The notes: generated by a model from the sequence alone, not told the origin. 54,769 nucleotides of DNA from Acidaminococcus fermentans (GCA_004555735.1 SFHH01000002.1:1-54769), one strand, 5' to 3'; shown: positions 7,121-15,284, numbered from the stretch's first letter. Made by a program: numbers and translations.

Positions 7121-8311
7121 TTATTTTACATATTTCCCATATGTCTTTTCCATCCGTTCCAGGGCTTCCTGGATATACCGGGTGGGGCAGGCCAGGTTCC
7201 ACCGCTCGAACCCTTCTCCCTGTTTCCCGAAGATATATCCTTCATCAAAGAAGAGCCGGGCTTCCTGGTGATTGATCCGTTCCAATTCTTTATGATCCAG
7301 ACCCAGACCCCGCCAATCCATCCATAGCAGATAGGTTCCTTCCAGCCTCTTGACTTTGATCTGGGGGAATTTCTGCGCCATGAACCCGATGACCAGTTTC
7401 CGGTTGGCATCAATGACCTGGAGGCATTGGTCCAGCCATTTTTCACATTTTCGATAGGCTGTCTCACAGGCAAGATACCCTAGGATATTGCATTTGGGAT
7501 TGGGATTGGTCTGTTTCAGAAAATCCATATACCGGGCCCGGAGATGGGCATTGGGGATGAAGATATTGGAAGTCTGCAGCCCGGCCAAATTGAAGGTCTT
7601 GCTGGGAGCAGTCAGCACCAGACAGTTCTGTTCGGCTTCTGGAGAAAGAGACGCGTAGACGGTATGTTCATAACCGGGCATGATCAGGTCATCATGGATT
7701 TCATCCGAGACTACCAATACCCCATTGGCCAGGCAGATTCCGGAAATCCGCTGGAGTTCTTCCCGTGTCCAGACCCGGCCGGCAGGGTTATGGGGACTGC
7801 AGAAGATCAGCATCTTGGTATGGCAGTCTTTAGCTTTCCGTTCAAAATCTTCGAAATCGATGGCGTAGCTGTCTCCCTGCTCCACCAGCGGACAGTCCAC
7901 CAGCTTCCGTCCCGTGTCCAAAACCGCATGGTACATGGGATAGTAGACCGGGGTCAGCAGCATGACGCCATCTCCCGGCTGGGTATAGGCTTTCACCGCT
8001 GTGAAGAAAGCATCCACCACCCCATGGGAAGGACAGATCCATTCCGGTTTGGCTGCCCAGTGATGCCGTTTTTCCTGCCATGCACAGCAGGCTTCCCGAT
8101 AAGATGCCGTAGGATTGGCATACCCCAGCACAAAATCATCGATTTCTTTCTTCAGTGCTTCTTTGATTTCCGGCGCCGTTTCCAATTCCATATCCGCTAC
8201 AGAAAAAGGAATGATGTCTTCCTCCGGACGGACCCCATACCGTGCCATCTCCTGCCATTTAAAGGACCCTTTCCCATACCGTTTGTTGATGGTGGTAAAA
8301 TTGTATGCCAT
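7121..8311 (-). CDS. MalY/PatB family PLP-dependent C-S lyase
   Basis: This 396-residue fold-type I PLP enzyme shows SVADMELETAPEIKEAL at the N-terminus, FCSPHNPAGRVW (substrate/PLP-binding Asn), SDEIHDDL (Asp binding the pyridine nitrogen) and APSKTFNLAGLQ with the Schiff-base lysine. The MalY/PatB group cleaves cystathionine or cysteine to pyruvate, ammonia and a thiol or sulfide; some members act as aminotransferases. The ATG at 8311 follows GGGGAGGAG. It converges on the amidohydrolase. A second paralogue lies at 11891-13075. Confidence 0.88.
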   Translation of the reverse strand: MAYNFTTINKRYGKGSFKWQEMARYGVRPEEDIIPFSVADMELETAPEIKEALKKEIDDFVLGYANPTASYREACCAWQEKRHHWAAKPEWICPSHGVVDAFFTAVKAYTQPGDGVMLLTPVYYPMYHAVLDTGRKLVDCPLVEQGDSYAIDFEDFERKAKDCHTKMLIFCSPHNPAGRVWTREELQRISGICLANGVLVVSDEIHDDLIMPGYEHTVYASLSPEAEQNCLVLTAPSKTFNLAGLQTSNIFIPNAHLRARYMDFLKQTNPNPKCNILGYLACETAYRKCEKWLDQCLQVIDANRKLVIGFMAQKFPQIKVKRLEGTYLLWMDWRGLGLDHKELERINHQEARLFFDEGYIFGKQGEGFERWNLACPTRYIQEALERMEKTYGKYVK

Positions 8312-8381
8312 AGGATACTCCTCCCCAGTCTTTTTTTATTATTCTAACTTCCTGAGAAGGATTTATCAATAAGCAGGAAAA

Positions 8382-8407
8382 GGGGCTGTTGCAAACGCAG
8401 CAGCCCC
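8382..8407 (-). terminator. Terminator after the small paired proteins
   Basis: The stem GGGGCTGCTGC/GCAACAGCCCC around a 4-nt loop, on the minus strand, is followed by CTTTTCC. It lies directly downstream of the 53-residue ORF and upstream of the PatB-like gene. Confidence 0.7.
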
Positions 8408-8413
8408 TCCCTT

Positions 8414-8575
8414 TTATACCCTAAATTCCCGTCTTACCATCCCCGGGACCTCCACTTCATACCCGGTGATCTTGGATTCTGCCGTACTGGAGTCCAGCGT
8501 CCCCAGGGTCAGGATTTCTAACAAGATTTCCAATTTTTTCGTCATCGCATAACCGCTCTTGGCTGTCATTCCCAT
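8414..8575 (-). CDS. Small hypothetical protein (53 aa), second of a pair
   Basis: I do not recognise the family. The protein begins MGMTAKSGYAMTKK, has a leucine-rich central segment (LEILLEILTLGTLDSSTAE) and ends MVRREFRV; it has no Cys, membrane segment or signal peptide. The ATG at 8575 has an ideal ribosome binding site, and the context GGAGGG...ATTATGGGAATG is nearly the same as that of the preceding 50-residue gene, suggesting duplication of a translation unit. It is followed at once by a terminator, so the two form a small operon. It could be a signalling peptide or RiPP-like precursor, but no processing gene is adjacent. Confidence 0.6.
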   Translation of the reverse strand: MGMTAKSGYAMTKKLEILLEILTLGTLDSSTAESKITGYEVEVPGMVRREFRV

Positions 8576-8623
8576 AATCCATCCCTCCTGCTCTCTTACT
8601 TTTCTGCCAGGGACCGATTCCTT

Positions 8624-8776
8624 TTATTCGAAATCGAAATATCCCATGGGATCCCAGTCCTTCAGGCTGGGGACATCGCTTCCGGACAGGCTGGGAGCGA
8701 ACAGTTCCAGGATCTTCTCTTCTACACCGGCGGTTTCTTTGCGAACCATTGTTTCTACTTTACTATTCATTCCCAT
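8624..8776 (-). CDS. Small hypothetical protein (50 aa), first of a pair
   Basis: I do not recognise this acidic 50-residue protein (MGMNSKVETMVRKE... ending DPMGYFDFE). It starts at the ATG at 8776 after GGAGGG, and lies 48 bp upstream of the 53-residue gene with which it shares the MGM start and ribosome-binding context. An AT-rich promoter region with TATAAT and an inverted repeat precedes it. The C-terminus is aromatic/acidic and the centre hydrophobic (ILELFAPSL). Function is unknown; the good translation signals and the operon structure make it a real gene candidate. Confidence 0.6.
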   Translation of the reverse strand: MGMNSKVETMVRKETAGVEEKILELFAPSLSGSDVPSLKDWDPMGYFDFE

Positions 8777-8793
8777 AATAGCCCTCCTTTTTC

Positions 8794-8826
8794 GTTCGGT
8801 TACTTCCGAACTATATTTATTATAAC
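8794..8826 (-). promoter_or_regulatory. -10 box and inverted repeat upstream of the small-protein pair
   Basis: TATAAT on the minus strand (about 8819-8824) is followed by the inverted repeat GTTCGG-6 nt-CCGAAC (794-811 of this kilobase), placed between the -10 and the ribosome binding site. A clear -35 is not visible. The repeat could be an operator or a leader hairpin. Confidence 0.45.
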
Positions 8827-8922
8827 TTATAAATAGTTTATGTATAGTGTTTCACATTTCATTGTTTCATTTGTGATTGAATTGTAAATAGTTTTACGGA
8901 ATTTGAGATAATTAAAAAAGGA

Positions 8923-8958
8923 GGCTGTGAAAAAATGATTTCTCATTTTTTCACAGCC
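8923..8958 (-). terminator. rpoN terminator
   Basis: A perfect 16-bp stem (GGCTGTGAAAAAATGA, 923-938, with 943-958) and a 4-nt loop lie directly after the rpoN stop. In minus-strand RNA it is followed by CCTCCTTTTTT. A near-identical hairpin lies at 15294-15332. Confidence 0.8.
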
Positions 8959-8961
8959 CCT

Positions 8962-10299
8962 TTACCACTCTTTTCTCGCGCTTTTGTCTCCGATGCCCAT
9001 CTTGACCCGATACTTGTTCACCGTCCGCCGGGCCATGCGGATGCCCTGCCGGGCCAGGGCATCACAGATTCCCTGGTCACTGAGAGGTTTCCGCTTGTCT
9101 TCTTCTTCGATTACTTTCCGGATCAGTTCCTGGAGTTTTTCCTCGGTCACTGCCCCCGCAGACTGGGAGACCGCCTGTCCCACCAGGAAGCTCCCTGCTG
9201 GAAAGCTTCCCCAGCGGCAGGCGATGACCTTATGCTGGAGGGCCCGGCTGACCGTAGAAATGGCCAGCCCTGTCTCTTCTGCCAGATCAGCCAGTTTCAA
9301 AGGCTGCCGGTGCCCCGGTCCCAGCCGGAAGAAAGGTTCCTGATGGCTCACCAGAGCCTGGAACACCAACAGCAGGGTCTGCTGCCGTTCTTTCAGCATC
9401 TGCTGGAGCTGCCGGGCTTTTCCCAGCTGCTCCTTCAGGTAGGCTTTCACCTGCCCATCCCCCTGCTCTCCGGCCCAGTCCAGATATTCCTGGTTCAGGA
9501 CGAATTTCCGTCCCCAGGTATCGTACACCGTGACTTGCAGCCCTGCTCCGGTATCTTCCACCCGGGCATCCTCCCGCTGGTACACCACTGGTCCGGCTTC
9601 CGCAAACCGGGCTCCCGGCTTGGGATCTAAAGCACAGATCTGGGCTTTGGCATCCAGGACTTCCCGAGCCGTCACATGGAATTTCCTAGCCAAGGCCGGG
9701 ATCTGGTTCTGTCCCAACTGTTCCAGTCCCGACTGGATGATCTTCCGGGCTAGTTCCGTCCCCTCCGGTGCCTGTTCCAGCTGCAGCAACAGGCACTGGG
9801 AAAGATCCTGTGCCCCTACTCCTGCCGGCTCCAGCTGCTGGACCTTTTGCAGCGCCTGCAAGACCAGCTTTTCAGGAACTCCAAAGGCCCGGGCGGTTTC
9901 TTCCACACTCTCCGTCCACCAGCCCCGGCTGTCCAGGGTCCCGGCAATATAAAAAGCCAGAGTCCGTTCTTGGTCAGACAAAGGCAGACAGCCCAGCTGT
10001 TCTTCCACCACCTGCTGGAGAGTCTTTTCCTGCCGGGAAGCATTGGCCACCGGATCCGGCAGGGGGTCATCCTCCTTATCCCGGATCCGTTTCCCCCGAT
10101 ATGCTTCCTGGGCCGTTTCCTGCCAGGCCGGACCTGTCACTTCACTGGGGAATTCCAGGAGAGGATTGGCCTCCACCGCCTCCTGGACGTACTGTTCCAG
10201 TTCCAGCGCTCCCAATTGGAGCAGTTTCATCTGCTGGACCAGATGGAGATTCAGCTGTTGCTTCAGCTGAGGAGCCAGAGTCAATTTGGTGATGCCCAT
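8962..10299 (-). CDS. rpoN: RNA polymerase sigma-54 factor RpoN
   Basis: This 445-residue sigma-54 factor has a Gln/Leu-rich region I (LTLAPQLKQQLNLHLVQQMKLLQLG), an acidic region II, a central core-binding domain and a C-terminal DNA-binding part with HTH. The RpoN box reads ARRTVNKYRV (usual ARRTVAKYRE). It directs RNA polymerase to -24/-12 promoters, which need an AAA+ activator. One exact -24/-12 site and one such activator occur in this window at 36-38 kb. The ATG at 10299 follows GAAAGGAGG; the longer reading to 10350 has no ribosome binding site. Confidence 0.95.
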   Translation of the reverse strand: MGITKLTLAPQLKQQLNLHLVQQMKLLQLGALELEQYVQEAVEANPLLEFPSEVTGPAWQETAQEAYRGKRIRDKEDDPLPDPVANASRQEKTLQQVVEEQLGCLPLSDQERTLAFYIAGTLDSRGWWTESVEETARAFGVPEKLVLQALQKVQQLEPAGVGAQDLSQCLLLQLEQAPEGTELARKIIQSGLEQLGQNQIPALARKFHVTAREVLDAKAQICALDPKPGARFAEAGPVVYQREDARVEDTGAGLQVTVYDTWGRKFVLNQEYLDWAGEQGDGQVKAYLKEQLGKARQLQQMLKERQQTLLLVFQALVSHQEPFFRLGPGHRQPLKLADLAEETGLAISTVSRALQHKVIACRWGSFPAGSFLVGQAVSQSAGAVTEEKLQELIRKVIEEEDKRKPLSDQGICDALARQGIRMARRTVNKYRVKMGIGDKSARKEW

Positions 10300-10431
10300 A
10301 ATGAGAGAGGGCCTCCTTTCTTCCATAGTTTTTGTATAAAAAAATCCCATAGCCTGTAAGGGCTATTAGGATCAGGATCCAGGAGATTGGATACAATAAG
10401 TATACCATTTCCACCCCGCATTGGGGAAGGG

Positions 10432-11823
10432 CTAGCTGTACAGATCTTCCACTCCCAACAGGAGGGCTCCTTCCCTGGCTGCCCTTTCTTTAACCGGTTG
10501 GGTATAGCCTCCCTTGCTGAAAAACAGCAGATATTTTTCACGGATCTGGGGAAATGCCAAAGTGGCAGTGAGCAAATCTTCGTATTCCTCCATGGGCAGC
10601 GGCCGATTCCTGTATTTGCATTCGCAGAAAAGGCCTCGGGTCCCGGTCCGGTCCAAGGCTAAGATATCCACATCATCCTGCTGCCGCAGCACTGGATTGT
10701 TCCCCCACCATTTACCTATCTTGGCCGGAACGAAAGGCAGTTTTCCCGCTCGGGCTTTATCCTGGAGATACTGCTTGCAAATCCGTTCAAACACAGGCCC
10801 CATATAATCCGGAAGGTTTTCCATGATTTCACGGGCTGCCTCTTTTTCTCCCAACAATTGATTGTAATTCTCCCGGCTGAACACAAACCGATACCAGAAG
10901 GTGTAAAAGAAAACCGTCAGTTCATAAATCCCCTTTCTGCTCCGTTCCGGCTCTCCGCAGGGAACGGTCCGCTGCACCAGCCGCAGGGTCTGGAGTACCT
11001 GCAGGTATTTGCTGCATTTTTCATTGGATTCATGGATCCGGTCCCCGATCCGGGTCACCTGATTGGCCCCATTTGCGATGGCCTCCAGGATGCTGTTATA
11101 AACCCCCGGTTCCCGCAGTTCCATCCGCAGGAGCATCTGGGGTTCGTCATGAAGAAAAGCATTGGGAGAAAGGATTTTCCAAGCAATGTTCTCTTCCAAG
11201 GAAAGCCCGGGATCAAAGGCCCGAAGATACCGGGGAATCCCCCCCAGGATCCCGTAAGCCAGAAGCTGCTGTCCCGGATCCCAATTAGGAAAAAAAGCAG
11301 CGACTTCCCAATAGGAAAAAGGCTGGACTTCCATCTGTCCGGTAATCCGTCCGTAAAGAGGACTCTGATATCCCATGATCTCATTGACCATGAAGCTGAC
11401 ACTGGAGCCGCAAAGGATCAGAAAAATATTCTTCCCTTCCCAGGCATGGTCGATCACATGCTGAAAAATGCTTTTAATGGAAGGATTCTGCCCAGCCAGA
11501 AACGGAAACTCATCGATGATGAGAACGGTTTTTTCTTGGGGATTGACCCGAGCGGTAATGAAATCCAGGGCCTGTTCCCAACCCTCAAAAGGAGCCACCG
11601 GACTGCCCAGCAGCCGGGTCTGGATCAAACGGGAAAAATCCTGGAGGTTCAGGGCATCATTCTTTTCCTGGGCCGAGAAAAACAGACAAGGGTGCCTGTG
11701 GGCAAATTCTTGGAGTATGGTGGTTTTCCCTACCCGACGGCGGCCATACATCACCAAAAACTGGAATCCCTTCGTTCCATAGGCTTCTTCCAGTACCGAA
11801 AGTTCTTTCTCCCGTCCGATCAT
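10432..11823 (-). CDS. AAA ATPase with DUF234 C-terminal domain
   Basis: This 463-residue protein starts MIGREKELSVLEEAY, with P-loop GRRRVGKTT at about 27-35, Walker B TVLIIDEFPFL and sensor LILCGSSVSFM. The C-terminal third matches the DUF234 nuclease-like domain that accompanies such archaeal-type ATPases (VDILALDRTG and LFCECKYRNRP give a PD-(D/E)xK-like D...E.K pattern). Family members are scattered among prokaryotes with unknown function, possibly mobile or defence-related. The gene follows the second PatB paralogue and has its own palindrome-rich promoter at 11846-11901, hinting at autoregulation. Confidence 0.85.
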   Translation of the reverse strand: MIGREKELSVLEEAYGTKGFQFLVMYGRRRVGKTTILQEFAHRHPCLFFSAQEKNDALNLQDFSRLIQTRLLGSPVAPFEGWEQALDFITARVNPQEKTVLIIDEFPFLAGQNPSIKSIFQHVIDHAWEGKNIFLILCGSSVSFMVNEIMGYQSPLYGRITGQMEVQPFSYWEVAAFFPNWDPGQQLLAYGILGGIPRYLRAFDPGLSLEENIAWKILSPNAFLHDEPQMLLRMELREPGVYNSILEAIANGANQVTRIGDRIHESNEKCSKYLQVLQTLRLVQRTVPCGEPERSRKGIYELTVFFYTFWYRFVFSRENYNQLLGEKEAAREIMENLPDYMGPVFERICKQYLQDKARAGKLPFVPAKIGKWWGNNPVLRQQDDVDILALDRTGTRGLFCECKYRNRPLPMEEYEDLLTATLAFPQIREKYLLFFSKGGYTQPVKERAAREGALLLGVEDLYS

Positions 11824-11845
11824 ATCCTTCCCCCCTTAAAAAAAT

Positions 11846-11901
11846 ATACTCGTAAGTATTATACTTACGAGTATTATACTTTAAAGTATATTATTTTTCA
11901 A
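11846..11901 (-). promoter_or_regulatory. Promoter of the AAA ATPase gene overlapped by nested palindromes
   Basis: On the minus strand TTGAAA (11896-11901, inside the last codons of the upstream gene) and TATAAT (11873-11878) are 17 bp apart. A 14-bp inverted repeat with one central base (11846-11874) and a 16-bp perfect palindrome (11875-11890) cover the -10, spacer and start region. The 12-mer AGTATTATACTT occurs as a direct repeat at 11855 and 11870. This looks like an operator array. Confidence 0.65.
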
Positions 11902-13075
11902 AAGAGGCAAACGCCGCCTTCAGCTGCTGGAAGGCCTTTTCCACTGTGGACCGGGGACAGGCCATATTGAACCGTTCGAACTGGGCGGTAGCCGGTCCGA
12001 AGATCTTCCCGGAATCCAGCCACAGTTTGGCCTCATCAGTAACCAAGTGTTCCAATTCATCATCAGAGAGTCCGTAGCCGGAAAAATCGATCCACACCAG
12101 GTAGGTCCCTTCCGGCTCCACAAAGGTGGCTTTGGAGAAATTTTCCTTCACGAAATCCCGGACCCAGGCGATGTTCCCGGCAATGTACTCCACCAGTTTC
12201 TTCACCCATTCATCCCCTTTGGTGTAACAGCTCTTCACCGCCACCTGGCCCATGATGCTTCCCTGGCTGTAGCCGGCGGCGGCATTGGCCTTCCGGTAGC
12301 GCTTCCGCAGATTTTCATCCGGGATGATGATGTTCCCAGGCTGGAGACCTGCCACATTAAAGGTCTTGCTGGGAGAATTGAATACAACCAGGTTGTTTCT
12401 GTATTTTTCATCCAGAGCCAGGAAGCTGGTGAAATGGTGGGGTGCGTAGACAAAATCACAGTGGATCTCATCGTCCAAGATGATCACATTGTGTTTCAAG
12501 CAGATATCCCCCATCCGGGTCAGCTCTTCTTTGGTCCATACCCGTCCTGCCGGGTTGTGGGGGCTGCACAGCAGGAATACTTTTACATTGTTATCTTTGA
12601 TTTTCTGCTCGAAATCAGTGAAGTCAATGGTATATTTTCCATTTTCGTAATGAAGCTGACTGTTGATGAATTTCCGTCCATTGTCTTCAATCACTTCCCG
12701 GAAGGGGTAGTACACCGGCTGCTGGATCAGCACTGCATCCCTCGGCTCCGTGAATGCCTTCACCCCGGTGGCCAAGCCATAGACCACTCCGCAGCCCAGG
12801 GTCACCCATTCCGGCTGGATGTGGTAGCCGTGATGGACGGAGAACCACCGGTCCAGCGCTGCGTAATATTCGGCATCCGGATCCGTATAACCGAATATCC
12901 CGTGGTCGATCCGTTTGTGGAAGTCAGCCAGGATCTCTTCCGGCAGGGCGAAATCCATATCCGCCACCCACATAGGCAAAAGATCCGTGCGTCCCTTCCG
13001 CTGCATGCCGAAGTCATATTTCAGGCAGCTGGTGTTCTTCCGGTCGATGATCTGGTCAAAATTGTATTTTCCCAT
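11891..13075 (-). CDS. MalY/PatB family PLP-dependent C-S lyase (second paralogue)
   Basis: This 394-residue PLP enzyme is homologous to the one at 7121-8311. MWVADMDFALPEEIL, LLCSPHNPAGRVW, LDDEIHCDF and SPSKTFNVAGLQ (Schiff-base Lys) mark the family. It is a better match to classical PatB/MalY cystathionine beta-lyase, with the usual MWVADMDF start. The ATG at 13075 follows AAAAAGGAG. It is a stand-alone gene upstream of the AAA ATPase, whose promoter begins in its last codons. Sulfide and pyruvate production from cysteine or cystathionine is likely; a methionine-pathway role is possible. Confidence 0.9.
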   Translation of the reverse strand: MGKYNFDQIIDRKNTSCLKYDFGMQRKGRTDLLPMWVADMDFALPEEILADFHKRIDHGIFGYTDPDAEYYAALDRWFSVHHGYHIQPEWVTLGCGVVYGLATGVKAFTEPRDAVLIQQPVYYPFREVIEDNGRKFINSQLHYENGKYTIDFTDFEQKIKDNNVKVFLLCSPHNPAGRVWTKEELTRMGDICLKHNVIILDDEIHCDFVYAPHHFTSFLALDEKYRNNLVVFNSPSKTFNVAGLQPGNIIIPDENLRKRYRKANAAAGYSQGSIMGQVAVKSCYTKGDEWVKKLVEYIAGNIAWVRDFVKENFSKATFVEPEGTYLVWIDFSGYGLSDDELEHLVTDEAKLWLDSGKIFGPATAQFERFNMACPRSTVEKAFQQLKAAFASFEK

Positions 13076-13269
13076 AGTATCGCTCCTTTTTCCTAGTAAA
13101 TACCTATATAATATATCATACTGGATGGAGTCAGGGTTGGCAATGGAAAAGGCTTAAAGAAGGCTAAAACAACATCTATCCTACGTTTGTAAGACATAAG
13201 TTGTTTATTCTATCCTATCCTGATCCAATCCATTCCAAAAGAATTTTTTCTTCCCTTTTCCAATCCTGC

Positions 13270-13275
13270 TATAAT
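13270..13275 (+). promoter_or_regulatory. Likely -10 box of the metallophosphoesterase gene
   Basis: TATAAT lies 26 bp upstream of the start codon in a non-coding divergent region (13076-13300). The -35 is poor (T-rich), so this is a tentative promoter. Nothing else was recognised in the 225-bp space. Confidence 0.4.
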
Positions 13276-13300
13276 AAGACCATCTGAAAGGAGAAGAATA

Positions 13301-14272
13301 ATGATGAAAAAAAGATGGTTTCTCATTACGGCGCTGCTCACGATGCTGGCCTGCATCCTGCCCATGGCCCCTATGGACCACACCGTCCAAGCTCGGCGTT
13401 ACGAACGGATCGTTGTATGCAGCGATGTCCATTATGGCAGCAAGACCTTGGACCCGGACCTCCGGACCCGAAAAATGAAGAACAAGGAGAACGCGGTCCG
13501 GGAAATCAACGGATGGGACGATGTGGACCTTTGTGTATTTACGGGAGATATGGTCCAGAAAACCGGCAGCTCGGCCGATTACAAGCTGGCCCGGAAACTG
13601 ACGGACCGGGTAAAAAAGCCTAAGGAATTCCTGGCCGGGAACCATGAAGTCATCTACCACCGGGATCTGTCCAGCACGGGAAAACTAGCGCCAGCAGATC
13701 CCTATGAACGGGGTCTTCATCTCCAGACCTACGAAAAGACCTTCGGCCCCCTGTATCATTCCCGGAAGCTGGGCCAATACTTCCTGCTGTTCCTGTCCCC
13801 GGATACCCTGGAAAGCAAGTACGCAGTGGAACTTTCCAAAGAGCAGCTGGCCTGGCTGGAAAAAGAACTGAAAGACCATCGGCAGGAACCCACCCTGATT
13901 TTCTGCCATGCCCCCATCACCGGGACCCTGATCCCCGGCAGCAAGCTGGACAAACCCCGAAATTATGCCCAGCCGGCCAAAAAGATCCACAAGCTGCTGG
14001 AAGAAAACCCTCAGGTCCTGCTGTGGGTATCCGGCCATACCCATACCTCCCCCAAGAACCCCAGCTTCAACGACCCGGTAAACAAAATCGCAGGCACGGA
14101 AATCCTGGATGTCCACAATCCCACCTGGGACGGGAAACAAGTCTGGACCAATTCCTTATACCTGTATCCAGAAAAGATCGAGATCCGTACCTACAGCCAC
14201 AAAAAGCACCAATGGCTGCCCCGGATGGATCGAACAGTGGCAGTCCCAGGAGAAATGAGAAAAGGGGTGTGA
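13301..14272 (+). CDS. Exported calcineurin-like metallophosphoesterase
   Basis: This 323-residue protein has a signal peptide (MMKKRWFLITALLTMLACIL..., cleavage near VQA-RR), so it acts outside the cytoplasmic membrane. The metal-binding blocks of the family appear in order: SDVHYG, FTGDMV, GNHEV, FCHAPI and SGHTHT. The substrate could be a phosphomonoester, a diester or a lipid phosphate; this cannot be decided. The gene is monocistronic, and its stop codon overlaps a terminator hairpin followed by a seven-base-period repeat. It is one of only three plus-strand transcription units left of the origin. Confidence 0.88.
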   Translation: MMKKRWFLITALLTMLACILPMAPMDHTVQARRYERIVVCSDVHYGSKTLDPDLRTRKMKNKENAVREINGWDDVDLCVFTGDMVQKTGSSADYKLARKLTDRVKKPKEFLAGNHEVIYHRDLSSTGKLAPADPYERGLHLQTYEKTFGPLYHSRKLGQYFLLFLSPDTLESKYAVELSKEQLAWLEKELKDHRQEPTLIFCHAPITGTLIPGSKLDKPRNYAQPAKKIHKLLEENPQVLLWVSGHTHTSPKNPSFNDPVNKIAGTEILDVHNPTWDGKQVWTNSLYLYPEKIEIRTYSHKKHQWLPRMDRTVAVPGEMRKGV

Positions 14273-14284
14273 AAAGATCACACC
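14266..14284 (+). terminator. Terminator hairpin overlapping the metallophosphoesterase stop codon
   Basis: GGTGTGA (266-272) pairs with TCACACC (278-284) and the stop TGA is at 14270-14272. It is followed not by a T-run but by the heptad repeat at 14288-14322, whose last IR (GTGGGTC/GACCCAC) is followed by TTTTCTTT. Confidence 0.55.
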
Positions 14285-14287
14285 TCC

Positions 14288-14322
14288 GGTCGCGGGTCGT
14301 GGGTCACAGATTGCGACCCACT
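14288..14322. repeat. Seven-base-period intergenic repeat
   Basis: Consecutive heptads GGTCGCG, GGTCGTG, GGTCACA, GATTGCG, ACCCACT; it also contains the inverted pair GTGGGTC (299-305) and GACCCAC (315-321). The same architecture recurs at 15127, 15245, 19353, 19473, 32886, 42697 and 54671. Confidence 0.7.
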
Positions 14323-14327
14323 TTTCT

Positions 14328-14910
14328 TTATAAATTACTGTAAACTGTTTTCTTTCCATCCTTCTCCAGATTCTTCTCCAGAGAAATGAAATAATATTCC
14401 GTATCCTCCACCAGGCTGTTGGTGAGAAGATTCTGGAACGCAGCTTTTTCCATGCCTTTCCCTTGGACAGCGAACACATAGTTCCCGGTTTCCCAACAGG
14501 CGGCTAAGGATCGGGGGGCCCAGTTGGGCGATATTGAGGATTGTCTTATTTACGGGTTGCTTATTCCATTTTATTCCATAAATCCCGCTAAGATTCTCTT
14601 TTGATATTTCTTTTTTTAATGCAGTCCTGATCCTGACTGTTGCTTCTATTTGCCCCAGCCGGACAAAGGAAAGGTCCGCAGAATGCCCCCCGATGACAAA
14701 AACTCCATCTAAGGCATAGCCAGAATCCCGGCTGAGGGTCAGAGGGCAAAAGCCCAGGACCCGGGCAGCATCCTGATAGGTGGCATAGGACACATAGGGA
14801 TTGGGGATTGCCGGACCGGCGGCCGGAGCCGCAAAAGCCGGTCCGGCAATCCCCAGGATCAGCAAAGAAGCAGCGGCAGCCAGGATACGCTTCATAACAA
14901 GAGAGAACAT
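14328..14910 (-). pseudogene. Exported hypothetical protein gene, frameshifted at a C6 tract
   Basis: The N-terminal part, from the ATG at 14910 (preceded by GAGGT), encodes a signal peptide (MKRILAAAASLLILGIAGPAFA) and a secreted domain up to LNIAQLG. In that frame the rest is unstructured low-complexity sequence. One frame over, the sequence continues as ...CWETGNYVFAVQGKGM and then KAAFQNLLTNSLVEDTEYYF, ending at a TAA at 14328, a convincing continuation. The switch falls exactly at a run of six C on the coding strand (14513-14518); five C would give one uninterrupted frame. It is therefore a pseudogene, a phase-variable gene, or a sequencing error. The domain resembles secreted DUF4367-like proteins (weak recognition). 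Confidence 0.7.
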
Positions 14911-15126
14911 GGTAAGACCTCGTTTTTGATAAAATGGAAAGGCAGCGCCTTCAGAAGAAGTGTAGCACGGAAATACAGGCTGGACAAGGGGCAGGGAATG
15001 GGGCCCTGGGGCAGGTGGAGGAAAAGTAGATAGAAAAAGTGAAGGGATTTGGAGAAAAAGAGGGAGAGAAGAGTCGGGGAATCAAAGGAAGCCAGCAAAC
15101 GGCTTTTTCTCCTCTTTCACACCCCT

Positions 15127-15147
15127 GTCAATTGTCAATCGTCAATT
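15127..15147. repeat. Tandem heptad repeat
   Basis: Three head-to-tail heptads GTCAATT, GTCAATC, GTCAATT. This is the cleanest example of the seven-base-period element in the window. Confidence 0.75.
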
Positions 15148-15244
15148 GCTGTAGGAAGAAAACTAACAGATCAGTTTTCCAAGAATCAAGGATGCTTCGG
15201 AAAATCATGGGAGGATGCTCTTGCTTCTTAGAAAACAACAAGTC

Positions 15245-15284
15245 CAATGGTCAATGGCTGTCTTCCAACGGCCATTGACCATTG
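15245..15284. repeat. Heptad-based 14-bp inverted repeat
   Basis: CAATGGTCAATGGC (245-258) and its exact complement GCCATTGACCATTG (271-284) flank a 12-nt loop. Each arm is itself two heptads (CAATGGT, CAATGGC), linking it to the repeat at 15127. Confidence 0.75.

Noticed and set aside
10142..10414. 90-codon minus-strand frame with a hydrophobic start (MEMVYLLYPISWILIL...) overlapping rpoN
   Set aside because: After the first 35 codons it is an out-of-frame reading of rpoN and there is no ribosome binding site; the hydrophobic stretch is probably AT-rich leader.
7121..13075. The two PatB-type genes as a recent duplication or mobile repeat
   Set aside because: They are clearly diverged by eye (roughly a third identical) and have different neighbours; ordinary paralogues.
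14335..14910. The 191-codon single frame as an intact protein
   Set aside because: Its last 60 residues are low-complexity, while the neighbouring frame continues plausibly, so it is reported as frameshifted.
15039..15278. 79-codon plus-strand frame in the region before tRNA-Val
   Set aside because: It runs through the heptad repeats and inverted repeat, has no ribosome binding site and no protein-like composition.
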